From contig PLYT01000093.1 of NCBI GenBank assembly GCA_003153475.1, forward strand, positions 21,808 through 85,807: DNA of 64,000 nt, read 5' to 3'. The notes below the pieces were generated by a model that had not been told where the DNA came from, ran no database searches, and saw only the letters and a program-made list of their open reading frames with translations. This DNA comes from Betaproteobacteria bacterium. GTDB taxonomy: Bacteria > Pseudomonadota > Gammaproteobacteria > Burkholderiales > Casimicrobiaceae. Each line of letters opens with the position of its first letter. Position 1 is the stretch's first letter. This document shows, piece after piece, positions 52,271 through 61,253 of the stretch. A program made the translations under genes and the position numbers.

Positions 52271-54172
52271 ATGCCCAAGCACTACACGATGGGGGGACGC
52301 GCCGCTGCGGCGGCCACGCCGGGGCAAGCGATATCGCCCGGACCGCGCTCGTTGCGCGAGCGCGTCGGCGCGCTTCGCAACCTGCCGCCGTTCATCGCGC
52401 TCGTCTGGCAGACGAGCCCGCTGCTCGCCGTCGGCGAATGCGTGCTGCGCCTTGCCCGCGCGCTGTTGCCGGTCGTCACGCTCTACGTCGGCAAGCTGAT
52501 CATCGACGAGGTCATCGTACTGGCCCGCACGCCGGCGCCGGGCGCGCTCGCGCAATGGTACGCGGCCGGGTTACTCGATCGCATCGGCGGGCTGCTGCTG
52601 CTCGAATTCGTTCTCGCAATTTCTTCCGACATCTTGGGTCGCACGGTCTCGTTGCTCGATTCGCTGCTCTCCGAACAGTTCAGCAACGTCACAAGCCTGC
52701 GCCTGATGGAACACGCGGCCACGCTCGACCTGGAAGACTTCGAGGACAGCGAACTGCAGGACCGTCTCGAGCGCGCGCGGCGGCAGGCCTCCGGCCGCAT
52801 GACGTTGATCGGCCAACTGTTCGGCCAGGTCCAGGACACGGTGACGATTGTGAGCTTCGGCGCCGGGCTCTTCGTGTACGCGCCCTGGCTGATTGCGTTG
52901 CTTGCCGTGGCGCTGGTACCGGCGTTCGTCGGCGAGGCGCATTTCAATGCACAAAGCTATTCGCTCAACTATGCGCGCACCGCCGAGCGGCGCGAGATCG
53001 ACTACGTGCGCCAGACCGCCGCCAGCGTCGAGACCGCGAAGGAAGTCAAGATCTTCGGGCTGAACCGCTTTTTGATCGACCGCTATCGGCAACTCGCCGG
53101 CGATTTCTATCTGGCCAACCGGAAGCTCGCGCTGCGCCGGGCGGGGTGGGGAGGCCTGTTGGCCGCGGTGGGCACGATCGCGTATTACATCGCTTACGCC
53201 TACATCGTCTGGCGGACCCTGCATGGAGAATTCACGATCGGCGACCTGACGTTTCTTTCCGGGTCATTCCGTCGCTTGCGGACGTTGCTGGAGAACATGC
53301 TGATGGGATTCTCGCAGGTCGCCGGCCAGGCGCTCTATCTGGACGACCTGTTTTCGTTCTTCGAGATCATGCCGGAGATCGTCTCGCCGCCGAATCCCCG
53401 GCCGTTTCCGGAACCTCTGCGCGAAGGCATCCGCTTCGATAACGTCGGCTTTCGGTATCCCGGAGCCGATCGCTGGGCGGTTCGTGGCCTGAGCTTCACG
53501 CTGCACGCGGGCGAAGTCCTCGCGCTAGTCGGCGAGAACGGCGCCGGCAAGACGACGGTGGTCAAGCTGCTCGCGCGCCTGTACGACCCGGACGAGGGAC
53601 GGATTCTGCTCGACGGGCATGATCTGCGCGAATACGACTTGTTCACCTTGCGCTCGAACATCGGCGTCATCTTCCAGGACTTCGTCCGCTACCATCTGAC
53701 CGCGGCGGAGAACATCGCCGTCGGGCGCATCGAGGCGCGCGACGATCGCGCCCGCATCACCGCCGCGGCCAAACAGAGCCTCGCCGACGATCTGATCCGC
53801 CGTTTGCCGCAGGGATACGACCAGATCATCGGCAAGCGCTTCCGGACCGGCATCGACCTGTCGGGTGGCGAGTGGCAGAAGATCGCGATCGCGCGCGCTT
53901 ACATGCGCGATGCTCAGCTGCTGATTCTCGACGAGCCGACTGCCGCGCTCGATGCCCGCGCCGAATTCGAGATCTTCCAGCGCTTCAAGGAGCTCTCCAA
54001 AGGCAAGACCGCGGTGCTGATCTCGCATCGCTTTTCCAGCGTGCGCATGGCTGATCGCATCGTGGTGCTGGCCGACGGAAAGATCGAGGCGGTCGGCACG
54101 CACGAGGAGTTGCTCGCGGGCGGCGGACGCTACGCCGAGCTCTTCGAGCTGCAGGCTGCCGGCTATCGTTGA
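52271..54172 (+). CDS. ABC exporter, fused permease and ATPase
   Basis: A 633-residue half-transporter: six TM helices (about 45-350) and an ATP-binding domain (about 385-633) with Walker A GENGAGKTTV, Q-loop IFQDF, signature LSGGEWQ, Walker B LLILDEP and H-loop ISHR. It probably works as a homodimer that exports lipid, peptide or drug. The N-terminal 25 residues are Ala-rich and not conserved; a later start is possible. No partner genes are nearby. Divergent from the repeat protein gene, 232 nt apart. Confidence 0.92.
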   Translation: MPKHYTMGGRAAAAATPGQAISPGPRSLRERVGALRNLPPFIALVWQTSPLLAVGECVLRLARALLPVVTLYVGKLIIDEVIVLARTPAPGALAQWYAAGLLDRIGGLLLLEFVLAISSDILGRTVSLLDSLLSEQFSNVTSLRLMEHAATLDLEDFEDSELQDRLERARRQASGRMTLIGQLFGQVQDTVTIVSFGAGLFVYAPWLIALLAVALVPAFVGEAHFNAQSYSLNYARTAERREIDYVRQTAASVETAKEVKIFGLNRFLIDRYRQLAGDFYLANRKLALRRAGWGGLLAAVGTIAYYIAYAYIVWRTLHGEFTIGDLTFLSGSFRRLRTLLENMLMGFSQVAGQALYLDDLFSFFEIMPEIVSPPNPRPFPEPLREGIRFDNVGFRYPGADRWAVRGLSFTLHAGEVLALVGENGAGKTTVVKLLARLYDPDEGRILLDGHDLREYDLFTLRSNIGVIFQDFVRYHLTAAENIAVGRIEARDDRARITAAAKQSLADDLIRRLPQGYDQIIGKRFRTGIDLSGGEWQKIAIARAYMRDAQLLILDEPTAALDARAEFEIFQRFKELSKGKTAVLISHRFSSVRMADRIVVLADGKIEAVGTHEELLAGGGRYAELFELQAAGYR

Positions 54173-54220
54173 GCCCCGCGCCGGCGGCAGCGCTCGGGGC
54201 TTGCTATGCTTCGGTCTTAA

Positions 54221-55225
54221 ATGATTCTCTCGGTCCTCGATCAATCGACCGCGTCCCAAGGCCTGGCTGAAGACCAGGCCATACGCGAAACGCTGGCGCT
54301 GGCTCGCCTGTGCGATGACCTCGGCTATCGGCGCTACTGGGTTTCCGAGCACCACAACAGCAGCAGCATTGTCGGTACGGCGCCCGAAGTCCTGATGGCC
54401 GCGATCGCGGCGACGACACGGCGTATCCGCGTCGGCAGCGCCGGTGTCATGCTGCCGCACTATTCCGCGCTCAAAGTTGCCGAGCAGTTTCGCGTGCTCG
54501 AGGCGATTGCGCCCGGGCGCATCGATCTGGGCGTGGGACGCGCGCCGGGGTCCGACCGGCTGACGGCGTTCGCACTCAATCCGGATGCCGGCGGCGCCGC
54601 CGAGCGCTTTCCGCAGCAAGTCGCCGATCTTCAGGCGTGGCTCGCCGGAACGCCGCTGGCCGCCGATCATCCTTTCCGGACGGTCGGTGCGCATCCCCAG
54701 GGGCCGTCGACGCCGGAGCTGTGGATTCTGGGCAGCTCCGACTATGGCGCGCAGCTTGCAGCCTATTTCGGTTTGCCCTATGCCTTCGCCTATTTTTTCA
54801 GCGAAGGACGCGGCGTCGAGGAGGCGCTGCGCCTTTATCGCGACAACTATCGGCCGAGCGCACGGCATCCGCAGCCGCTCGCGACGGTATGCATCTGGGC
54901 GCTGGCCGCCGATACCGAGGTCGAGGCGCGGCGCCTGGCGACAACGCGTGAATTCTGGCGCACCGGTTTCGAGAAGGGTCTTCGCCTGCCATTGGTAGCG
55001 CCCGACGAGGCCGCTGCGTATCCGTACGACGCCGACGAGCGGGCGAGGATCGCTGCGATGCGCGAGAAGGCATTCGTCGGGACCGCCGAAGGCGTCGTCG
55101 CGCGGCTCGCCGCGGAAGCGCGCCGCCTGCAATTGGACGAGATCGTCATCGTCACCTGGACGTACGATGCCGCCGCACGACGGCGCTCCTATGAGCTTAT
55201 TGCGCAGGCGGCGGGAATTTCCTAG
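54221..55225 (+). CDS. luciferase-like (LLM class) flavin-dependent oxidoreductase
   Basis: A 334-residue TIM-barrel flavoprotein: LDQSTASQGLAEDQAIRETLAL, YWVSEHHNSSSIVGTAPE, GSAGVMLPHYSALKVAEQF and GRIDLGVGRAPGSD are hallmarks of the bacterial luciferase family (MsnO8/YhbW-like single-chain group). It uses reduced FMN and O2 on an unknown substrate. The ArgB-like gene follows 88 nt downstream on the same strand. Confidence 0.92.
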   Translation: MILSVLDQSTASQGLAEDQAIRETLALARLCDDLGYRRYWVSEHHNSSSIVGTAPEVLMAAIAATTRRIRVGSAGVMLPHYSALKVAEQFRVLEAIAPGRIDLGVGRAPGSDRLTAFALNPDAGGAAERFPQQVADLQAWLAGTPLAADHPFRTVGAHPQGPSTPELWILGSSDYGAQLAAYFGLPYAFAYFFSEGRGVEEALRLYRDNYRPSARHPQPLATVCIWALAADTEVEARRLATTREFWRTGFEKGLRLPLVAPDEAAAYPYDADERARIAAMREKAFVGTAEGVVARLAAEARRLQLDEIVIVTWTYDAAARRRSYELIAQAAGIS

Positions 55226-55313
55226 TGCGCGGTTGCGCGATGATCCACGCTACGGCGCGCGATGTGGCGCTGATCCGCAGCCTGCGCGACGTGTAGACTC
55301 CTCGTCTACCGCC

Positions 55314-56234
55314 ATGGCCGCCAATCCCAAAGCCCGCATCCTCGCCGAGGCGCTGCCCTACATTCGCGCCTACCACGGCAAGACGTTGGTGATCCGCCTG
55401 GGCGGGAATGCGATGACCGATCCCGCTCTCAAGGCGGGCTTCGCGCGCGACGTCGCGCTGTTGCGTCTCGTTGGAATGAAGCCGGTCGTCGTCCATGGCG
55501 GCGGGTGGCGCATCGATGAGCTCGCGCGGCAGCTCGGCATCGAAACCCGGCGGCATCACGGCGTACGCATCACCGACGAGCGCACGCTGACGGTCATCGA
55601 AATGGCGTTGGGGGAACTGAATCAGGAGCTGACGGGCCTCATCAACCGACATGGCGGCAGGGCGGTGGGACTCGATGGGCAGGACGGGCGGTTCATCCAC
55701 GCGTGCCGCATGATCTTGCCCGCGGACGAAGGCGGCGAACCGGCGCCCGACTTAGGCTTTGTCGGCGATGTCGAGAGCATCGACACCGACATCGTCGAGC
55801 TCTTGCTGTCGCGCAAGTTCATCCCGGTAATCATGCCGATCGGCGTCGGTGCCGACGGCACTGCCTATCACATCAACTCCGATCTGCTGGCCGGGCGGCT
55901 GGCCCGCGCCTTGCAGGCAGAGAAGCTGATCCTGATGACCAATGCGCCGGGCGTTCTCGATCGTGCCGGTGAGCTCGTCTATATTCTGAAGGCAAGCATG
56001 GCCGAAAGCCTGTTGCGCGATGGCACGGTGGCGGGCGGCATGCGGCCGCGCCTCGAGGCGGCATTGCAGGCGGTACGCGAGGGCGTGAGCTCGGTGCATA
56101 TCATCGACGGCGGCGTTCCCAGCGCCCTGCTGCTCGAAGTGTTGACCGCGCAAGGGGTCGGTACGGCGGTGCGCTCGGACATCGGGCCGAACTTTCTCGA
56201 GGATAGTCGCGACTTCTTGTTGGCCGGAGGATGA
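55314..56234 (+). CDS. argB: acetylglutamate-kinase-like amino acid kinase with altered active site
   Basis: A 306-residue amino acid kinase that follows ArgB throughout: LGGNAM (29-34), VVHGGG (59-64), VRITDERT, INRHGGRAVGL, YHINSDLLAG, AEKLILMTN, VAGGMRPRLEAAL and VHIIDGGVPSALLLE. However, the two catalytic lysines of ArgB (K8 and K217 in E. coli) are R28 and R246 here, GGGP is GGGW (W65), and DGRxPHALL is DGGVPSALL. It could be a divergent ArgB or a paralogue with another substrate. ATG 55314 is by alignment; no ribosome site is clear. The symbol is given with reservation. Confidence 0.75.
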   Translation: MAANPKARILAEALPYIRAYHGKTLVIRLGGNAMTDPALKAGFARDVALLRLVGMKPVVVHGGGWRIDELARQLGIETRRHHGVRITDERTLTVIEMALGELNQELTGLINRHGGRAVGLDGQDGRFIHACRMILPADEGGEPAPDLGFVGDVESIDTDIVELLLSRKFIPVIMPIGVGADGTAYHINSDLLAGRLARALQAEKLILMTNAPGVLDRAGELVYILKASMAESLLRDGTVAGGMRPRLEAALQAVREGVSSVHIIDGGVPSALLLEVLTAQGVGTAVRSDIGPNFLEDSRDFLLAGG

Positions 56235-56245
56235 CGGAGGTGCAA

Positions 56246-57091
56246 ATGCAACGGATGGTTTGGTGCTTGGCGGCGGCTGGGTCGGCGCTGGTCTCGATCG
56301 GCGCCGCACCGTCGGCTGCACAGGATGCGGGCAACCAGGGTTCGAGCGCACCCGCGTCGTTCCCGCCGGCGCCGGTCGTCTATCCCGGCACACGCGAATT
56401 CCAGTGGACGATCCGCGTACCTGTGCTCACGATCGAGCAGCGCGAATTCGTGTTCAGGGCGCCGACCGGCATCACACGGCCGCAGCGATGGGACTACGAA
56501 GGCCCGGCCGTGCGGACCGAGCGCCGCAAGATTGCCAGCTATCCCGAATTCAGCTGCAAATATATCGACTGGACGGTGTCGAACGAATGCCGCACCGTGT
56601 GGCGCGGTATCTACGCCGACCTGCCGATCATCGTCATGCGGCCGCAGCATCTGGTGTTCGACGTGCCCGACTGGCGCTGGAAGACGCAGCTGCTGCCGAT
56701 CGGCGTGGTGCGCTGGATGTGGAAGGAAGAGCGGTGGACGGTTAGCCTGCCGACCATCGTCACTGAGCCCGACGACCCCCGCGCAGCGCATGTGGACGAC
56801 TCGACCGCCCAGGCCAAAATCGAGCGCGCGCGATCGACGTTGGCGGCCAAGACCGACGCCTCGCTCGCCGAGCTCGACGATGGCCTGCGTGCGCTGGACC
56901 GCAGTATCGCGGCGGTGGAAGGCTACGGGGCCGATCCGCGCCGCGTGGAGGCGAACGACGGCAGCACGCTGGACCTGATCGCGACGCGGGTCGCGCTTCG
57001 CGACCAGCGTGCCGATGCCGCGCAGCGTTTTCGGCGTATCGGCGACGAGCTCGCGGTGGCAGCGGGCGCGACCCGCGAAACCGCCGAGTAG
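56246..57091 (+). CDS. secreted Trp-rich protein of unknown function
   Basis: A 281-residue exported protein with signal peptide ending PSAAQ (about 26), a Trp/Arg-rich beta-type region (about 50-180: FQWTIRVPVL, RWDYEGPAV, WTVSNECRTVWRG, DWRWKTQLLP, WKEERWTVSLP; two Cys) and a C-terminal helical coiled region (about 195-275). No family is recognised. ATG 56246 follows GGAGG; an ATG at 56231 overlaps the argB-like stop as ATGA. It is probably co-transcribed with the argB-like gene. Confidence 0.75.
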   Translation: MQRMVWCLAAAGSALVSIGAAPSAAQDAGNQGSSAPASFPPAPVVYPGTREFQWTIRVPVLTIEQREFVFRAPTGITRPQRWDYEGPAVRTERRKIASYPEFSCKYIDWTVSNECRTVWRGIYADLPIIVMRPQHLVFDVPDWRWKTQLLPIGVVRWMWKEERWTVSLPTIVTEPDDPRAAHVDDSTAQAKIERARSTLAAKTDASLAELDDGLRALDRSIAAVEGYGADPRRVEANDGSTLDLIATRVALRDQRADAAQRFRRIGDELAVAAGATRETAE

Positions 57092-57120
57092 GGCCGCGCG
57101 CGTCAATCCGCGGCACAGCC

Positions 57121-57150
57121 AAAAAAAGACGCGCCGGCCTCGGCGCGTCT
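57121..57150 (-). terminator. intrinsic terminator of the CHRD lipoprotein gene
   Basis: On the minus strand a perfect 10-bp stem (AGACGCGCCG / CGGCGCGTCT, 57127-57150) with a four-base loop is followed by seven T. It lies 33 nt after the CHRD stop. On the plus strand no T-run follows, so it terminates mainly the minus-strand transcript. Confidence 0.88.
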
Positions 57151-57183
57151 TCAGATCAGCCGACCGATGTCGGCAAACCGCGA

Positions 57184-57645
57184 TCACCCACCCTTGAGCT
57201 GCGGGGACCGGATTTCGCCGACGGGATGCGCGGCGCTGTGCACATTGACGTACAAATTGCCCGCCTTGTACGCCGCGTACTGCTCCTCGGTGAGCTTCGC
57301 GCCTTCGGCGGAGGCGAACGTATTGTCGCCCGTCTTGGTGAACGGCACGATGACCTTACCGATCGTGCCCGCCGGGCCCTCGTGAATATGCGACGCAGTC
57401 GCCGTCATGCCGGTCACCGCCACCTTGACGCTGACGGTGCGGTCGGGATTGATCGTAACCGTTGCGGTGCCCGACATCGGCGACCCAAGAACCGGTGGCA
57501 CTTCGTTGGCTCCCGATAGCGTCAATGTTTGCGTGTTCGACATCGCGCCCGTCTGCCCCATCGATGTACAGGCCCCCAATACCGTCACTGCCGCTACCGC
57601 CGCCACTGCGGCGATCAATCTACGTTTGCCCAGATTCGCGCTCAT
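57184..57645 (-). CDS. CHRD domain lipoprotein
   Basis: A 153-residue lipoprotein (lipobox VLGAC, C26) whose mature part is a CHRD domain: LSGANEVPPVLGSPMSGTATVTI, then VTGMTATASHIHEGPAGTIG and NLYVNVHSAAHPVGEIR. In metazoans CHRD occurs in chordin; bacterial members are outer-membrane or surface proteins of unknown role. An intrinsic terminator follows. Divergent from the formaldehyde dehydrogenase gene. Confidence 0.93.
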   Translation of the reverse strand: MSANLGKRRLIAAVAAVAAVTVLGACTSMGQTGAMSNTQTLTLSGANEVPPVLGSPMSGTATVTINPDRTVSVKVAVTGMTATASHIHEGPAGTIGKVIVPFTKTGDNTFASAEGAKLTEEQYAAYKAGNLYVNVHSAAHPVGEIRSPQLKGG

Positions 57646-57884
57646 TGCTTTCCTCCGTCAAATGGATCGTCAGGCCCCTGCCGAAGCACGCATGCTGCGG
57701 GGACGTGAGTGCAATATACCGCATTGCGGACCATCGGCGCTGGAGACGTCAACGCAAACGATCGGCCGCCGAAAATTCAGCCCGAATGGCTCGCGTGGCT
57801 CGCGTCGGCTGGAATACCCGACGCTCGCCAGCTGTTTACAAGCGCCCGCGCCTTCGCAACAATGACGGATTGTCGGGGGAAAAC

Positions 57885-58997
57885 GTGGACGTTCGCGCTG
57901 CAGTCGCGCACCGCGCCGGTGAACCGCTGTCGATCGAGACGGTTCAACTCGATGGGCCGCGGTTTGGCGAGGTGCTGATCGAGCTCAAGGCCACCGGCAT
58001 CTGCCACACCGACGAGTTCACGCGCTCCGGCGCCGACCCCGAAGGGCTGTTTCCGGCGATTCTCGGCCACGAAGGCGCGGGCGTGGTCGTCGATCTCGGC
58101 CCCGGCGTCACCACGCTCCGGCGCGGCGATCACGTGATCCCGCTCTACATCCCCGAATGCCGTCAGTGCAAGTCCTGCCTGTCGCGCAAGACCAATCTCT
58201 GCACGGCTATACGGGCAACACAGGGCAGGGGCCTGATGCCCGACGGCACCAGCCGGTTTTCGCTTGGCGGCAAGCCCTTGCATCACTACATGGGATGCTC
58301 GACCTTCGCCAGCTTCACCGTGTTGCCCGAGATTGCGGTGGCGAAAATCAGGGAAGACGCACCGTTCGATAAAGTCTGCTATATCGGCTGCGGCGTAACG
58401 ACCGGTATCGGCGCGGTGATCAATACGGCCAAAGTCGAGCCCGGCGCCAACGTCGTCGTCTTCGGTCTGGGCGGGATCGGGCTTAACGTCGTGCAGGGCG
58501 CGCGCATCGCAGGCGCCAACATGATCGTCGGCGTCGACGTCAATCCAGGCCGCGAGACGCTCGCGCGCAAGCTCGGCTTGACTCATTTCGTCGATTCGCG
58601 CGGACCCGGCACCGAGCTGGTGCAGCATCTGATCGAATTGACCGGCGGCGGCGCCGACTACACGTTCGAATGCATCGGCAACGTCGACGTCATGCGCCAG
58701 GCACTCGAATGCTGCCATCGCGGCTGGGGCGTCGCGGTGATCATCGGCGTCGCCGGCGCCGGTCAGGAGATCCGGACCCGCCCATTCCAGCTGATCACCG
58801 GCAGAACCTGGAAGGGCACGGCGTTCGGCGGGGCGCGCGGCCGTACCGACCTGCCCCGGATCGTCGATTGGTACATGGACGGCCGGATCAACATCGACGA
58901 TCTGATCACCCATGTGCTTCCGCTCGAGCGCATCAACGAGGGATTCGACCTGATGCACGCCGGCGAGTCGATCCGGGCGGTCGTGCGGTACGGATGA
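57885..58997 (+). CDS. frmA: S-(hydroxymethyl)glutathione dehydrogenase / class III alcohol dehydrogenase
   Basis: A 370-residue zinc MDR enzyme. The catalytic zinc site has C40 (GICHTDEF), H62 and E63 (GHEGAG) and C168-type region YIGCGVTTG; the structural zinc site has C92, C95, C98 and C106. GLMPDGTSRFS is typical of class III enzymes that oxidise the formaldehyde-glutathione adduct, and GLGGIGLNVVQGARIAGA binds NAD. GTG 57885 follows GGGGGA. The stop overlaps the antiporter ATG by 4 nt. Confidence 0.92.
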   Translation: MDVRAAVAHRAGEPLSIETVQLDGPRFGEVLIELKATGICHTDEFTRSGADPEGLFPAILGHEGAGVVVDLGPGVTTLRRGDHVIPLYIPECRQCKSCLSRKTNLCTAIRATQGRGLMPDGTSRFSLGGKPLHHYMGCSTFASFTVLPEIAVAKIREDAPFDKVCYIGCGVTTGIGAVINTAKVEPGANVVVFGLGGIGLNVVQGARIAGANMIVGVDVNPGRETLARKLGLTHFVDSRGPGTELVQHLIELTGGGADYTFECIGNVDVMRQALECCHRGWGVAVIIGVAGAGQEIRTRPFQLITGRTWKGTAFGGARGRTDLPRIVDWYMDGRINIDDLITHVLPLERINEGFDLMHAGESIRAVVRYG

Positions 58998-60367
58998 CCA
59001 ACAATTTTGCGCTGTGGGCGCTGGTCGCCGGCTTGCTGCTGATCGCGATGGCGTTCCTCGGGACGTGGATGGAGCGCATGCCGCTCAGCCCGGCAATGCT
59101 CTATCTCGGCGCGGGCTTTGCGCTGGGTCCCAGCGGCGCCGGCATGCTGCTGCCGGACCCGAAAGCCTACTCACCGCTGCTCGAACGCCTGAGCGAAATC
59201 GCCGTCGTGATTTCGGTTTTTGTCACGGCACTCCGGATCAGCGTGCCGCTGAAAGACCGGCGATGGCGACTGCCGATCAGCCTTGCGACCGTCGCGATGG
59301 TCGCGACGGTGGGGTTGGTCGCAGCCGCTGGCGTTGCGTGGCTGGCGCTGCCGCTGGGCGCTGCGTTGCTGCTGGGCGCAATCCTGGCGCCCACCGACCC
59401 GGTCCTTGCCTCGGACGTACAACTGGACGATCCGCGTGACCGCGATCTGTTGCGTTTCAGCTTGAGCGGTGAAGCGGGTCTCAACGACGGCGCCGCGCTG
59501 CCCCTGGTGCTGCTGGGCATGGGACTGCTCGGCCTGCACGAGCTTGGGGCCGGATGGCGTCAATGGCTGCTGGTCGACGTGCTTTGGGGCATTGGCGCCG
59601 GGCTGGCAATCGGCTGGCTGCTCGGGGCATGGGTCAGTCAGCTGATCCTGCATCTGCGCACGCGACACCGATTGGCGATCGGTCTGAACGAGTTTGTTGC
59701 GCTCGGTCTGATCGCTTTGGTCTATGGCATTGCCTTGCTGGCGCACGCGTCCGGATTCCTCGCGGTCTTTGCCGCGGGCCTCGCCCTGCCGCGGATGAGA
59801 CCGATGCCGCCCGCTACCTCGCCGCAGCGCCTGCCGGTCGCGATGACGCCGGGCGCGGCTGCCGAAATCGGGATCGGCGAAGCGTCCGCGCCGGCGAATG
59901 CCACGCACCCGGCCAAAGCGTCGGCGCATATGGCGCAGGCGGTGCTGAGCTTCGACGAGCAGCTGGAACGCTTCGCCGAAGTCGCGATGGTGCTGGCCGT
60001 CGGCGCAATGTTTTCGTACGCGACGATTCCGCCGAGCGCGCTGTGGTTCGTCCCGCTGCTGCTGCTGGTGATCCGGCCGCTCAGCATATTGCTCGCCGGC
60101 ACACCGGCGATGTCCTCCGGCGCGCAGCTCCCGCTGATCGCATGGTTCGGCATACGCGGCATCGGCTCGGTCTATTACCTTCTGTTTGCGGCAAACCGTG
60201 GATTGCCGGATGCGGTGGCTCCGACGATCGTCGGCCTGACGCTGGTAACGATTGTCACCTCGATCGTCGTGCACGGCATCTCGATTCCGCCGCTGATGAA
60301 CCGCTATCGCCGCAGCAAGACCGCAAGGGGCCGCCGCAATCGCGGGCCCAGGAGCGCCGGTCAATAA
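58994..60367 (+). CDS. CPA1-type Na+/H+ (cation:proton) antiporter
   Basis: A 457-residue membrane protein with about 12 TM helices. LGAILAPTDPVLASDVQL (conserved D in the ATDPV-type motif) and FSLSGEAGLNDGAALPLVLL (conserved ExxxND) are the ion-binding signatures of the NhaP/NHE group. A hydrophilic loop of about 60 residues (around 275-330) interrupts the helices. The ATG at 58994 overlaps the dehydrogenase stop (ATGA); the two are translationally coupled, perhaps because formaldehyde oxidation releases acid, but this is inference. Confidence 0.9.
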   Translation: MTNNFALWALVAGLLLIAMAFLGTWMERMPLSPAMLYLGAGFALGPSGAGMLLPDPKAYSPLLERLSEIAVVISVFVTALRISVPLKDRRWRLPISLATVAMVATVGLVAAAGVAWLALPLGAALLLGAILAPTDPVLASDVQLDDPRDRDLLRFSLSGEAGLNDGAALPLVLLGMGLLGLHELGAGWRQWLLVDVLWGIGAGLAIGWLLGAWVSQLILHLRTRHRLAIGLNEFVALGLIALVYGIALLAHASGFLAVFAAGLALPRMRPMPPATSPQRLPVAMTPGAAAEIGIGEASAPANATHPAKASAHMAQAVLSFDEQLERFAEVAMVLAVGAMFSYATIPPSALWFVPLLLLVIRPLSILLAGTPAMSSGAQLPLIAWFGIRGIGSVYYLLFAANRGLPDAVAPTIVGLTLVTIVTSIVVHGISIPPLMNRYRRSKTARGRRNRGPRSAGQ

Positions 60368-60546
60368 GTGCCGCTCGTCGGAGGCAGCGGCACACGTTGG
60401 AGTGTGCGCCGCGTTTGCGCGTTATCATTCGCAACAGGTCGCTGCGTGCAATGAGTGGACTCTCACCAGCGTGCAGCCCGTCGCTGTGTGGTCGACACGA
60501 AAACCCCGCTTGCATCCGGCCACGCAAAAGGGAATAATCAGGGAAA

Positions 60547-60561
60547 AATGACAATGTCATT
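60547..60561. promoter_or_regulatory. perfect inverted repeat upstream of bactofilin
   Basis: AATGACA and TGTCATT around a single A form a perfect 15-bp palindrome, 30 nt before the bactofilin ATG, in an AT-rich stretch between GC-rich genes. It has the size of a repressor or activator operator. No matching regulator gene is in the window. Confidence 0.5.
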
Positions 60562-60590
60562 ATCTGAAGTATCGTCCGGAAGGAGAATCA

Positions 60591-61253
60591 ATGCTCAATT
60601 TCACCCGTCGCGATCACCCCACCGACGCCAAGGACGCCGGCAAGTCCGGCTTGAAGCCCGCGCTCTACGATCCACCGATCTCGCCTGCACGGGCCGCGTC
60701 CGCCGCGGCGCCGCGCCAGCCAGCTCAGGTGCCTGCGCCGCCACGGGAGTCGCCGTCCGCGGCCATGCCGACACCGACCGAGGGGATCGTTGCGGCACCG
60801 GCCGCCCGCGCAGCGGCCGGCACCGCGCTAACGTCGGGCGGCGACGCCGTAGGAAGCAAGCTCTTCATCGGCGTCAACATCAAACTCAAAGGTGTGGAGA
60901 TTTCCGATTGCGATGTGCTGGTCATCGAGGGCCATGTCGAGGCGACCGTGCATAGCAAGGCGATGCAGATCGACAAGCCGGGAACCTTGAAGGGCACGGC
61001 GCTGATCGACGTGGCCGAAGTCCACGGCGACTTTTCCGGCGAGCTGACCGCGCGCACCCGACTGGTCGTGCACGGCACCGGTCGCGTTTCGGGCAAGATC
61101 CGTTACGGCAAGCTCATCGTGGCCGAAGGCGGCGAGCTCAGTGGCGACGTCAAGCGTATCGACGAATCCGAAGAGCAGGCGATTCCGGCGCGCGCGGGCG
61201 GACGCGATCCGCGCGATATGCTGGGATCGGCCAACGCGATGGGGTCAGCCTAG
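60591..61253 (+). CDS. bactofilin
   Basis: A 220-residue cytoskeletal protein. The core (about 90-190) is a right-handed beta-helix of repeated strands: LFIGVNIKLKGVEISDCDVLVIEG, HSKAMQIDKPGTLKG, LIDVAEVHGDFSGELTA, RLVVHGTGRVSGKIRYGKL and EGGELSGDV. It is flanked by a Pro/Ala-rich N-terminal tail and a polar C-terminal tail. Bactofilins form filaments that guide cell shape or polar assemblies. ATG 60591 has AAGGAG upstream; its last 4 nt overlap the convergent Mut7-C gene. Confidence 0.93.
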   Translation: MLNFTRRDHPTDAKDAGKSGLKPALYDPPISPARAASAAAPRQPAQVPAPPRESPSAAMPTPTEGIVAAPAARAAAGTALTSGGDAVGSKLFIGVNIKLKGVEISDCDVLVIEGHVEATVHSKAMQIDKPGTLKGTALIDVAEVHGDFSGELTARTRLVVHGTGRVSGKIRYGKLIVAEGGELSGDVKRIDESEEQAIPARAGGRDPRDMLGSANAMGSA

